From Fibrobacter succinogenes (GTDB taxonomy: Bacteria > Fibrobacterota > Fibrobacteria > Fibrobacterales > Fibrobacteraceae), in assembly GCA_902779055.1 (NCBI GenBank), contig CACZAD010000017.1, positions 1-64,000 of the forward strand: DNA of 64,000 bases, written 5' to 3'. A program made the translations under genes and the position numbers. Below are positions 1-7,880 of this stretch, in pieces. Numbering within the stretch: the first letter of the stretch is position 1; each line of letters opens with the position of its first letter. The notes beneath the pieces are model-generated. The model searched no databases. It was not told the DNA's origin and worked only from the letters and a program-made list of their open reading frames with translations.

Positions 1-62
1 AAAGGCCAGCCGCGCAGCGGGGACTGGGCTTTGACAATCCCGTTCCCGCTCTAAAAAAGAAG

Positions 63-91
63 AACCACCTGCAAAGGTGGTTTTCTTTTTT
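63..91 (+). terminator. Rho-independent terminator of a gene left of the window
   Basis: An 8-bp perfect stem (AACCACCT/AGGTGGTT) with a 4-nt loop is followed by a T-rich run. It ends a transcript entering from the left. The rest of bases 1-155 shows no gene, only an AT-rich leader before hemW. Confidence 0.8.
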
Positions 92-155
92 TATATCGTA
101 ATTTGGACGAGGCCCCGAGCCGAGTAGTTCTTTTTTATATTTAACAAGTTCAAGT

Positions 156-1295
156 ATGCTCGGTATTTATGTTCATGTTCCGTTTTGCGCGAAAATTTGC
201 GATTATTGCGACTTCCGCGTGATGCCTGCGAATGCTCGCTTGTTCGAAGAGTATGCGGGCTTATTGGAACGTGAAATACGTGCGTTCAATGATGCGCATC
301 GTGGCGTTCTTTCGCAAGCGCGGACACTTTATCTCGGCGGTGGAACTCCCTCGATTTTGCCGGGTGCGTGCCTGGAGCGAATTTTTACGGTACTTGCAGA
401 ATGTGGTGTTCGTGTGGATTCGCTGAACGAAGTCTCAATGGAGTTCAATCCGGAATCTTGTACCGAAGAATCTGTGCTGACGGCGCTTGCTTGCGGTGTA
501 CGCCGCTTTAGCCTTGGGCTCCAGACGTTTTCTCAAGCGCTTTTGGACCGCATTGGACGCAGGCACACGGTGGAACGTGGCTTTGAAGCGCTTCGTTTGT
601 TGACTTCGCTTCCGCGGGCGAAAGTCTCGGCAGACTTGATGTTTGATTTGCCGGGACAGTCGGTAGAATCTTTCTTGAGCGATGTGGATCGCTTGTCGGA
701 TTTTCCGCTTGGGCACTTGAGTTTTTACGGATTGAATGTGGGCGAGAGGACGCTTTTGGGCGGTCGCGTATCTCGTGGCGAAGAAAAAATTGATGAGAGT
801 TTGTACGAGCCGATGTATCTCGGTGGCGTCGAGATCCTTGAGAAAAAAGGCTTCGAGCGTTACGAAGTCTCGAATTTCGCAAAGCCTGGCGACGAAAGCT
901 TGCACAACATGAACTACTGGAATCGCGGCGAGTACATTGGCTTCGGGCCGGGTGCGCATAGCTATTTTGACGGTCGCCGTTTCTGCGCTCCAGAAATGTA
1001 TCCGCGTTGGCGCGATTATGTGAATGCAGGCTCGCCGGATGCATCGCTGACTTACGACGATCTGGATAAAGACGATATTTTGACGGAACGCGTATGGCTC
1101 TCGTTGCGTCAACGTTCTGGTCTCGACCTAAACGCGCTCGCTGCTGACGGAATCTCTGTTTCGCCGGATGGCTATGAACCGTGGATCAAAAAAGGCTTTG
1201 CGACGCTCGATAGCGGAATCTTGAAACTCGTCGGCCGCGGCTGGATCTTCATGGATGGCGTTGTGACCGACGTGCTGAACGCCTGTTTTGTGTAA
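156..1295 (+). CDS. hemW: HemW-type radical SAM protein (heme chaperone family)
   Basis: 379 aa. The N-terminus has the radical-SAM cluster motif C11-x3-C15-x2-C18 (CAKICDYCDF) and the SAM-binding GGGTPS near residue 62. The CDF rather than CxC ending, and the length, fit HemW better than the oxidase HemN. HemW homologues bind heme and a 4Fe-4S cluster and are thought to deliver heme to respiratory proteins; many are mis-annotated as coproporphyrinogen III oxidase. It is monocistronic: a terminator lies upstream and the next gene is convergent, 13 bp away. The ATG has only a weak ribosome site (AACAAG). Confidence 0.88.
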   Translation: MLGIYVHVPFCAKICDYCDFRVMPANARLFEEYAGLLEREIRAFNDAHRGVLSQARTLYLGGGTPSILPGACLERIFTVLAECGVRVDSLNEVSMEFNPESCTEESVLTALACGVRRFSLGLQTFSQALLDRIGRRHTVERGFEALRLLTSLPRAKVSADLMFDLPGQSVESFLSDVDRLSDFPLGHLSFYGLNVGERTLLGGRVSRGEEKIDESLYEPMYLGGVEILEKKGFERYEVSNFAKPGDESLHNMNYWNRGEYIGFGPGAHSYFDGRRFCAPEMYPRWRDYVNAGSPDASLTYDDLDKDDILTERVWLSLRQRSGLDLNALAADGISVSPDGYEPWIKKGFATLDSGILKLVGRGWIFMDGVVTDVLNACFV

Positions 1296-1308
1296 ATAAT
1301 TCGTGTTT

Positions 1309-2259
1309 TTAAAATGTGTGTGATATGGATTGATAATATTTGTGAAAATCGTTGTTTTCGTTGCCTCTCGTTACGTATTCATTATATAGCAGATCTGTTA
1401 GTTTGTTGAGTATTTTGTAGTAATATTGCACAATTCTTGCTTTCTGAGTCCAATCATCGCTTTTACTAAAGCTTAATTTCAAAAAGTCCTTAATATGGTC
1501 GCTGGAATGCTTATATACAAAGCTTATGTTTTTTTGAATGTCATTATACGCTGATTGTGCTGTGTAGTTGAAATGGTTACGTGTTTGCGATGGAAACGCG
1601 TCTCCGTAAATTTTTACAGCTTCTTTCAGGTTTTCGTAAACACTTTTTTCGATGTTATTTGCTTTGCATAAAAGTTCGTTTTTTATAGTTTCTGGTAATT
1701 TTTTCCATAAAGCTTCATGGGTGTTGTCTCCTGATTTGCAAAAACAAATAGTAACTAAATCGGAAGTTGTAGCGCTGGGGTCTTCGAAAAAAAAATAGTT
1801 TCCTTTGCTGAATTTACAAACGTTGTTAGAAAGTTGATTTAATACACTTTCTATGGTTTGGGCAATAGTATCGTTGATGAATACAAATCCTCTATGCAAA
1901 AAAAGCAAGAAAATGAAAGATGTAAAGAAAAATTCGTAATAAAGTGTCACAAATTCCCAATTGGATGATAGATTTGCGACATTTAGATTTTTGTGTAGAT
2001 GCAAACGTTTTACTTGAAATAAGTGAATTTCTGAAATTAGAGTCTTATAAAATTCATCTTTGCTAAATGTTATGTATGTGCAATTGTTATTTTGGTGAAA
2101 ATTTTTTGCATACTTCAAAAGAAGCTCTGACATTGTCCAAAATTTGGCTTTTTCTTGAGCTATCTTTGTACCTACTAAAGGTATTAAATATGTGTTACGA
2201 ATGTTTATATAGCCTGTCCCCTCCAAATTTATACTACTCAAAAATTGAATCCTCATCAA
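1309..2259 (-). CDS. Unknown protein, partner of the DGQHR protein
   Basis: 316 aa; family not recognised. Very AT-rich with rare codons, unlike hemW and the sigma factor beside it, which suggests transfer. Its start overlaps the end of the upstream DGQHR gene by 26 bp, so the two are probably translationally coupled. It has an aromatic hydrophobic helix around residues 103-125 (WEFVTLYYEFFFTSFIFLL), which could be a buried or membrane-associated helix; the YY-x-FF pattern is loosely like the helix of HEPN-type proteins, a weak hint only. The remainder is Asn/Lys/Tyr-rich and soluble-looking. No catalytic motif could be assigned. Confidence 0.7.
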   Translation of the reverse strand: MMRIQFLSSINLEGTGYINIRNTYLIPLVGTKIAQEKAKFWTMSELLLKYAKNFHQNNNCTYITFSKDEFYKTLISEIHLFQVKRLHLHKNLNVANLSSNWEFVTLYYEFFFTSFIFLLFLHRGFVFINDTIAQTIESVLNQLSNNVCKFSKGNYFFFEDPSATTSDLVTICFCKSGDNTHEALWKKLPETIKNELLCKANNIEKSVYENLKEAVKIYGDAFPSQTRNHFNYTAQSAYNDIQKNISFVYKHSSDHIKDFLKLSFSKSDDWTQKARIVQYYYKILNKLTDLLYNEYVTRGNENNDFHKYYQSISHTF

Positions 2260-3232
2260 TGGTGTTGTACTTAGATCTATAATCGTTTAATTGAGATCTC
2301 ATATCGTTTACGATTTTTGTAAATAAAGAATTGCTGGATCCTGTATATGTGTCGTATTTTAGGTTTGATATGGGTTGTAAGACTTCCTTTAAATAATCTA
2401 CTCTGAGTTTTTGGTGCTTATAAAAAGTTTTATCAATACATTCGTTAAATATTGCAAAAACTGCTTTGAATAAGGAACTATTATTTAATTTGGCTTTTTC
2501 TGATTCGCATTCATGGAATATTAAATCGATCGCTTCAAGATAGTTTTTTACACCTTTTTCCACAACATCAATCTCTTTGTCTGCGAAATATCCGTTTTCA
2601 AAAAGATCTTTTGTGGCGTCGTTAAATGTTACTCTTGATATGTAGCCAACTTTGCTTGTGCTTCCTGAAAACTGTCCTGCAAGAACACTGTGCTTGTTTA
2701 AATAGTCGAAAAGAGCTCTCTGCTTCTCTTCTAAGGTTGTTTGATTTCCAGCTAAATCTTTTATGTCAAGAATTAATGTTGCGGGAACGCCTTTTTGGTT
2801 GGTGTTTATGTCGATAAATAAATTGACTTCTTCTGAAATTTTAAGATCTTTGAAAATGACAACAGGAATAGAATAGTCTTTTTGACATTCAAAAAAACCG
2901 TAAAGTCTATGTTGTCCATCTAAGACGAGAAAAGTTTTTTCTTTAACTTTAAACGAAAGCTCTGAATTTGAACTGTCGAAAGCAATGCTAGAATCGCTCT
3001 GTGCGCTCAGAATTAAAGAAGTGGGGATGCATCCTTTTTCTGAGTCTAAATATTTGGCGATGTTTTTTGCTCTGTTTGCGTTTAGTTTTCTTTGAAAACC
3101 TTCTTTAGGATCTTCTTCTCTTCTTGAGATAAAGCATGTTTCTTTTAATATGGAACTGGGAACTGCTGCTAGGTAAAATTGTTTTCCGTTTTGAGAACAG
3201 ACTATGGCTTTTATTTTTTTTATTTTTGTCAT
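2234..3232 (-). CDS. DGQHR-domain (DndB-like) protein
   Basis: 332 aa. The diagnostic DGQHR motif is at residues 105-109 (VLDGQHRLYGF). Before it is the GFQRKLNANRAKNIAKYL segment typical of DndB-type proteins (Gln-Arg, then a helix ending in tyrosine-leucine). The fold is related to ParB/sulfiredoxin-like domains; DndB is the regulator of DNA phosphorothioation systems, but no dndC/D/E is nearby. The start is ATG at 3232 with a poor ribosome site and a very AT-rich upstream region. Base composition differs sharply from both flanks. The downstream gene overlaps by 26 bp, so it is read here as the first gene of a two-gene accessory module. Confidence 0.85.
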   Translation of the reverse strand: MTKIKKIKAIVCSQNGKQFYLAAVPSSILKETCFISRREEDPKEGFQRKLNANRAKNIAKYLDSEKGCIPTSLILSAQSDSSIAFDSSNSELSFKVKEKTFLVLDGQHRLYGFFECQKDYSIPVVIFKDLKISEEVNLFIDINTNQKGVPATLILDIKDLAGNQTTLEEKQRALFDYLNKHSVLAGQFSGSTSKVGYISRVTFNDATKDLFENGYFADKEIDVVEKGVKNYLEAIDLIFHECESEKAKLNNSSLFKAVFAIFNECIDKTFYKHQKLRVDYLKEVLQPISNLKYDTYTGSSNSLFTKIVNDMRSQLNDYRSKYNTIDEDSIFE

Positions 3233-3569
3233 AATGAGTTTGGTTGTATGTTTCTTTTGTGTATGATTATGTTAGTATAATATAATCTGAAAAAAAGTGT
3301 ACTCTATATAAAAAGTTTTTTTTGTTATATAATGATGTGTAAAAGGGGAAAATGTTGTTTTTTTTAATCTGATGTTCTTTTTTTTGGAAGTAACTTGTGT
3401 AAAAGCACTGGGGAAAATGCATTGCTTAAAAATCGTCTATTCTAATTGAGGCTTAGTTTTGTCAGATTTGATTTTGAAAGCGTGCTTGAATGATTGAATA
3501 AAAAAACGGCGACCATTATGAAATGGTCGTCGGAGAAACCTGGGGCCAGGGGACGGAGTCCCCTGCGTC
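3233..3569. other. AT-rich gap: island promoter, direct repeat, sigma-factor terminator
   Basis: No gene seen. The right part contains the terminator of the sigma gene and a second 8-bp hairpin (3547-3565, CAGGGGAC/GTCCCCTG). The left part is extremely AT-rich and should hold the promoter of the DGQHR gene (TATATTATA-like on the minus strand near 3275-3290). An imperfect direct repeat, GTGTAAAAG followed by GGGGAAAATG, occurs at 3337-3354 and 3397-3420. Confidence 0.6.
3500..3531 (-). terminator. Terminator of the sigma-factor gene
   Basis: On the minus strand an 8-bp stem (CGACCATT/AATGGTCG, 4-nt loop) is followed by CCG and seven T, about 40 bp after the sigma gene stop. Confidence 0.8.
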
Positions 3570-4382
3570 TTATTTATTAATGGCTGCCAAGAATGCGTCC
3601 TTCTTTTCTTGCAAGAAGTCCTTGCTGTTGTACTTGCGGATACGGCGGAGAGCCTGGTCACGCAGCTGACGTACACGTTCGTGGGAGATGTTCATGGATT
3701 CGCCCACTTCGCGGAGGGTCTGCGGAGCTTCCTGGTTGATGCCAAAAATGCCAGTGATGACTCGGGCTTCGCGTTCCGGGAGCTGTTCCATGAGGTCACG
3801 AGCCAAAGCTTCGACGCTTTGGATTTCGGAATCGGCTTCCGGGTTCGATGCACCACTGTCCGGGAGGACTTCGGCGTAAGTTGCCTTGGAGTCAGCCTTG
3901 AGCGGGCTGTCGAACGAAACACCGCGCTGACCGATCTGGATCAATTCACGGATTTCTTCGTTGATTTCCTTACCGCGGGACTGTTCGTGCAAAGCCTTGC
4001 GCACGCGGAGGTGCTGGTTTGCCGGCAAGCGGATAAGGTTGCCCTGTTCGTTAATAGCACGAGTAATATATGCCTTGATCCACCAAACGCCGTAACTGAT
4101 GAATTTAAGACCACGGGTGTGTTCGAACGATTCGATAGCGCGGACAAGTCCCATAGCGCCTTCGCTGACCAAGTCCGGAAGTGGAATCGGGCAGCCGCGG
4201 TACTGGATGGCGACCTTGAGCACAAAACGCATGTTTGCAGAAATCAGTTTTTTACGGGCGATTTTGTCGCCTTCTTTAGCTTTCTGGAATAGAATCTGTT
4301 CTTCTTCGCGGGAGAGAGGTGCAGTGCGACGAATATCTTCTAGGTATCTTTTGAGAGTAGTATCGGTAGAATCAATATGCAT
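3570..4382 (-). CDS. RNA polymerase sigma-70 factor, short RpoD/SigA type
   Basis: 270 aa from the ATG at 4382, chosen because AGGAGCAAGG lies just upstream; the open frame extends 62 codons further without support. Region 1.2 is at residues 7-18, region 2 has DLVSEG and the -10 helix SYGVWWIKAYI, region 3 follows, and region 4.2 ends with the HTH TLREVGESMNISHERVRQL. There is no region 1.1, as in other short SigA-like primary factors. Probably the primary sigma factor or a close group-2 paralogue; the sequence alone cannot decide. Codon use is that of a well-expressed gene. Monocistronic with its own terminator. Confidence 0.9.
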   Translation of the reverse strand: MHIDSTDTTLKRYLEDIRRTAPLSREEEQILFQKAKEGDKIARKKLISANMRFVLKVAIQYRGCPIPLPDLVSEGAMGLVRAIESFEHTRGLKFISYGVWWIKAYITRAINEQGNLIRLPANQHLRVRKALHEQSRGKEINEEIRELIQIGQRGVSFDSPLKADSKATYAEVLPDSGASNPEADSEIQSVEALARDLMEQLPEREARVITGIFGINQEAPQTLREVGESMNISHERVRQLRDQALRRIRKYNSKDFLQEKKDAFLAAINK

Positions 4383-4734
4383 TTTAAAAACCTTGCTCCT
4401 ATAATATCGCTTTTTTAAAGCAAGTTGCGTGCCAATTGTGTAAAATTTTCCATTTTTTTTACAAAAAGTCCTTAAAAGGTCGGTTTTGCGTGGCTTGGTG
4501 TGCTGTGTGTCATAAAAAATTGTCCCAATTTTGTAAAATTTGTCGTAAAAATATAACAAATTTTTCAAAACGTGACAAGTTGACCGGTGGTAGACTACGA
4601 AAGGTTGGAAGGAAATGTAAAGGACGCGCTGTCGATGTGTTCATTATGAATATGAAGATTTTCTCTTCTTGTCTGCCGATCGGTGTGTCGGAGGAGGATG
4701 TTTCATTTTGCAATGTCCTTTTTTGTGAAAAGGA

Positions 4735-4760
4735 GATTCCCGATTAAATCGGGAATGACA
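4735..4760. repeat. Dispersed palindromic repeat (GGGAATGAC family)
   Basis: A 10-bp stem ATTCCCGATT/AATCGGGAAT with a 1-nt loop, followed by GACA. Related copies with the same GGG(A)ATGAC end are at 8213-8236, 25002-25026 and 44951-44995 in this window. Confidence 0.7.
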
Positions 4761-4786
4761 ATTCCTGCTTCCTACTTCCTACTACC

Positions 4787-4804
4787 AAATTTTCATATAT
4801 TATC
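4787..4804 (+). promoter_or_regulatory. Promoter-like element, CATATATTATC
   Basis: AATTTTCATATATTATC is almost identical to the element at 14557-14574 upstream of another gene. The TATATTAT core ends 7 bp before the ATG at 4811, so if it is a -10 box the mRNA would be leaderless or nearly so. Inferred from recurrence only. Confidence 0.4.
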
Positions 4805-4810
4805 CCCGTT

Positions 4811-5587
4811 ATGTCTATTAAAGAGCCCGATCAATCCGTATGGAACCGTTTTTGGCAGCGCAAGAACGACATGGACAAGGTCTATCCGTCTTCGCCGTCT
4901 ATTATAGAAGCTATTAAGAAGAATTTTAAGCTCGAAGGCCTGAAGGTGCTTGAGGTCGGTGCTGGTACCGGCCGCGATAGTGCCGAACTTGCTCGTTTGG
5001 GCGCCGATGTCTATGTGCTCGATTTTGCCGACAATAGCTTGAAAATTGTCAATTCGCTCCGCGAGAGTGAAGGTCTCAAGAATTTGCACCTGGTTCGTGG
5101 CGACGCTTTCAAGTCCCCGTTCCCGGACAACACTTTTGACTTGGTGTTCCATCAGGGCTTGGCCGAACATTTCAAGGATTCGCTCCCGCTCTTGCAAGAG
5201 AACTTCCGCATCGTCAAGCACGGCGGTTGCTGCCTTTGCGATGTGCCGCAGACCGTCCACCCGTACACAATTATCAAGCATATCTTGATTGCGCTTGACA
5301 AGTGGTTTGCCGGTTGGGAAAAACAGTTCACGATGGGCCAGCTCAAGACGCTTATGCGTGACGCTGGTTTTGAATGTGTCTATGCCTATGGCGACTGGAT
5401 GCGCCCGAATCTTTACTACCGCATTCTGCGCGAACTCTGCTTCAAGTTCGGTATTGAACTCCCGAAGTATCCGCTCGATGGAACGGCTTACCAGAAGATT
5501 AAGGACAAAATTTTGGATAGCCTCCAGTCTGTGCCGGTGATGCACTACACGCAGCTTTGCATTGGCGTGATCGGTCGTAAGCCTTAG
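4811..5587 (+). CDS. Class I SAM-dependent methyltransferase
   Basis: 258 aa. Motif I is VLEVGAGTGRD near residues 43-53, followed by VYVLDFADNS (motif II) and a DLVFHQGLAEHF motif, the pattern of small-molecule methyltransferases of the UbiE/SmtA type. It is the first gene of an operon with a GT4 glycosyltransferase (8-bp gap) and a YbhN-type membrane protein, so its substrate may be a glycan or lipid carrier; that is an inference from context. The substrate cannot be read from the sequence. Confidence 0.8.
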   Translation: MSIKEPDQSVWNRFWQRKNDMDKVYPSSPSIIEAIKKNFKLEGLKVLEVGAGTGRDSAELARLGADVYVLDFADNSLKIVNSLRESEGLKNLHLVRGDAFKSPFPDNTFDLVFHQGLAEHFKDSLPLLQENFRIVKHGGCCLCDVPQTVHPYTIIKHILIALDKWFAGWEKQFTMGQLKTLMRDAGFECVYAYGDWMRPNLYYRILRELCFKFGIELPKYPLDGTAYQKIKDKILDSLQSVPVMHYTQLCIGVIGRKP

Positions 5588-5595
5588 GTGATTGC

Positions 5596-6741
5596 TTGAA
5601 AATTCTCGTCGTAAATTATCGAGATCGCATGCATCCGGCTGCCGGCGGCGCCGAAAAGCATTTGCATCGCATTTTCGGAAAGATTGTAGAAATGGGCCAC
5701 ACGGTGGTCCTGTTTACGACGTCGTTTCCGGGCGCGAAGGAACGCGAAGTTGTTGATGGAATTCAGGTCATCCGCAAGGGCGGAGATTTGATGTTCCAGC
5801 TCACGGTGGCGCTGAATCTGAAAAAGCTCGACCGCGAATTCAACTTTGACGTTGTTGTTGAGGATTTGAACAAGTTACCGGTCTTTGCCCACTGGTTCGT
5901 CCGCAAGCCGCTCTTGGTGCAGATGCATCACCTGTGGCGGATGTCGATTTTTGCTGAAGCTATTTTCCCGGTGGCGTTTGGTGTCTGGTTCTTTGAACGC
6001 ATTATTCCGTTCTTTTACCGCACGCAGCCGTTTGTTGTGGTGAGCCCGAGTACCAAGAAAGAACTTGCCGAAATCGGTGTGGACGAAAGTCGAATTTCCG
6101 TGATTTACAACGGGTCCGAAAAACCGAATTTCCCGGGATGCGCGGATCTCTCGGCAAGTTCCGCGGAATCTTGTGAGAATGCGGTGGAACCGTATTTCAT
6201 TTGGCTTTCTCGCGTGCATCGTTACAAGGGAATTTGGACGGCGCTTGAAGCGTTTGAAAAATTCTCGAAATCGCATTCCGAAGTTAAGCTGTATATCGTT
6301 GGCGATGGCCCGCTTTTGAAGAAGCTCCCGGCCTGGATTAAGTCGCACGGCCTGGATGGCAAGGTGGTCTTGACGGGCTTTGTGACGGGGGCGCACAAGT
6401 ACGAACTGCTTTCGTCTTCGCTTGCGCTTTTGCAGACGAGCTACAAGGAAGGCTGGGGCCTTACCGTGATGGAAGCGGCGCAGCTCTGCAAGACGACGAT
6501 TGCGTCGGATGTGCCGGGACTCTGCGATAGCGTCCGTGACGGCGAGACGGGAATTCTGTTCCCGTCGGGAGATGCGGCCGCGTGTGCTTCTGCAATGGAA
6601 AAAGTTTATAGCGATGCTGAACTGCGCAAGAACCTCGGTCAAAATGCCAAGCGTTACGCAGAATCGTTCTGCTGGGAAAAGTCGGCTCGTGAAACGCTCG
6701 ACTTGCTGCAGCAGACGGTTGAAGGGTACTCTCGCAAATGA
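5596..6741 (+). CDS. GT4-family glycosyltransferase
   Basis: 381 aa with a TTG start at 5596, 8 bp after the methyltransferase stop; no ATG fits the conserved N-terminus (KILVVNYRDRMHPAAGGAEKHL, glycine-rich donor-side loop). The C-terminal nucleotide-sugar domain has the EGWGLTVMEAA motif (E-x7-E type) and TGILFPSGD. It belongs to retaining GT-B enzymes that transfer hexoses onto lipids or polysaccharides. Its stop overlaps the next start (ATGA), indicating coupled translation with the YbhN-like protein. Confidence 0.85.
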   Translation: MKILVVNYRDRMHPAAGGAEKHLHRIFGKIVEMGHTVVLFTTSFPGAKEREVVDGIQVIRKGGDLMFQLTVALNLKKLDREFNFDVVVEDLNKLPVFAHWFVRKPLLVQMHHLWRMSIFAEAIFPVAFGVWFFERIIPFFYRTQPFVVVSPSTKKELAEIGVDESRISVIYNGSEKPNFPGCADLSASSAESCENAVEPYFIWLSRVHRYKGIWTALEAFEKFSKSHSEVKLYIVGDGPLLKKLPAWIKSHGLDGKVVLTGFVTGAHKYELLSSSLALLQTSYKEGWGLTVMEAAQLCKTTIASDVPGLCDSVRDGETGILFPSGDAAACASAMEKVYSDAELRKNLGQNAKRYAESFCWEKSARETLDLLQQTVEGYSRK

Positions 6742-7745
6742 AATTGAATCCGAAGTTGAAGTCGATACTTGTTTTTTGTTTGAAGCTGGTGGTGACGCTT
6801 GTTCCAGCCTACTTTGTTTATCGTAACATTGTGAGCGATCCGGAATGGAGTGCTAGTGACCTTACTAACCTTTTCAAGAACAACAGCGTGTTCCCGCTTG
6901 TCCTTGCTCTTCTGAGTCTTGCGGTTTCGAACTTTACGGCTTGCTACCAGTGGAAGCTTCTGCTCGAAAAACAGGGCGTTCATATGAAGTATGGCAAGCT
7001 TCTCAAGCTTTACCACGTTGGGCTTTTCTTCAACAACTTTATGCCTGGGAACGTCGGTGGTGATGCCAAGAAGGTCTACGATATCCGCGTGCAGGGCGGG
7101 CAGGATACCGTTGGCGCGGGTTTTACGGCGACTGTTTTTGACCGCTTGTTCGGACTCTTCTTTATAACGCTGTTTACTCTTGCTGTTGGTGTCTTGTTCT
7201 TTGTTCACGATGCCGAACAGCGTGCGTTCATATGGCCGTCCATCTGGATTTTCCTTGGCTTCTGCGTGATGTTTGCAGGGCTCTTGAGCCGTCGCATTGG
7301 CAAATTCTTCTGCCGTATGGTGGGTAAGGCCTTGCCCGAAAAATTCGAAACGCGACTCCTCCGTATGTTTGACCGTTTCCAGAAGTTCCGCTCCAAGAAG
7401 CTCTGGATAAACATTGCTTGCCTTTCGACAGTGACGCAGTCCTTGCGTATTCTGGTGCATTTCTTTTGCGGAATTGCCGTGGGCGTGGATCTTTCGATGT
7501 CGTGGTACTTCTACTACATTCCGCTTGTCGCCATTGTGAGTGCGCTTCCGATTTCGATTGGCGGGTTTGGTCCGCGTGAACTGTTGGCGCAGTCGCTTTT
7601 TGCGCGTGCCGGTGTGCCTGGACTTGAATCTGTGGTGATCCAGTTGCTTGCTTATTTTGTAAGTTTGGTATTAAGCCTGTTTGGTGCTGTTGTGTTTTTG
7701 AAGGGACAAAAGCCTGTTCCGGCAAAAACTGCGAGCCGTCAATAG
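6738..7745 (+). CDS. YbhN/UPF0104-type integral membrane protein
   Basis: 335 aa with about eight predicted hydrophobic helices. Conserved family features are NNFMPGNVGGDAKKVYDIR, near residues 96-114, and the C-terminal PISIGGFGPRE. This is the flippase-like fold of the lysyl-phosphatidylglycerol synthetase membrane domain (AglD/MprF N-terminal family); there is no catalytic synthetase domain, so lipid or polyprenyl-glycan translocation is more likely than lysinylation. It overlaps the preceding glycosyltransferase by 4 bp. A paralogue lies at 11737-12699 beside another glycosyltransferase and methyltransferase. Confidence 0.82.
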   Translation: MKLNPKLKSILVFCLKLVVTLVPAYFVYRNIVSDPEWSASDLTNLFKNNSVFPLVLALLSLAVSNFTACYQWKLLLEKQGVHMKYGKLLKLYHVGLFFNNFMPGNVGGDAKKVYDIRVQGGQDTVGAGFTATVFDRLFGLFFITLFTLAVGVLFFVHDAEQRAFIWPSIWIFLGFCVMFAGLLSRRIGKFFCRMVGKALPEKFETRLLRMFDRFQKFRSKKLWINIACLSTVTQSLRILVHFFCGIAVGVDLSMSWYFYYIPLVAIVSALPISIGGFGPRELLAQSLFARAGVPGLESVVIQLLAYFVSLVLSLFGAVVFLKGQKPVPAKTASRQ

Positions 7746-7768
7746 TTTATTAAATCGTTATCTATATC

Positions 7769-7780
7769 CTTTGCTATATG
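7769..7780 (+). promoter_or_regulatory. Promoter-like element TTTGCTATAT
   Basis: Matches the TTTGCTATATTAT element seen before 26519 and near 23330 and lies about 100 bp upstream of the helicase fusion start. Weak evidence, recurrence only. Confidence 0.3.
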
Positions 7781-7880
7781 AACCAGCGTTAAAAAGGAAC
7801 GCTAAAAAGCTGAAATAAACATGTCATCCTCGAACGAAGTGAGGGGGGGCCATTGCCGTTTATTTCAGCTATTAAAGAAT

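Larger units (their letters stand above)
4383..4810. other. Divergent intergenic region with inverted repeat and palindromic repeat
   Basis: No gene seen. It carries the sigma-factor promoter side, a 9-bp inverted repeat AAAATTTGT/ACAAATTTT (4535-4543 and 4556-4564), a dispersed palindrome ending in GGGAATGACA (4735-4760), a CTTCCTAC-type low-complexity tract (about 4766-4785), and a promoter-like TATATTAT just before the methyltransferase ATG. Confidence 0.6.

Noticed and set aside
1309..3232. A complete DNA phosphorothioation (Dnd) system
   Set aside because: Only the DndB-like DGQHR protein is present; no cysteine desulfurase, sulfotransferase-like DndC, DndD or DndE is near.
7821..7880. 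Earlier start for the helicase fusion (MSSSNEVRGG)
   Set aside because: These 20 codons derive from a repeat-like GTCATCCTCG sequence and are not helicase-like; ATG 7881 gives the usual N-terminus (LNSDQRAAV).
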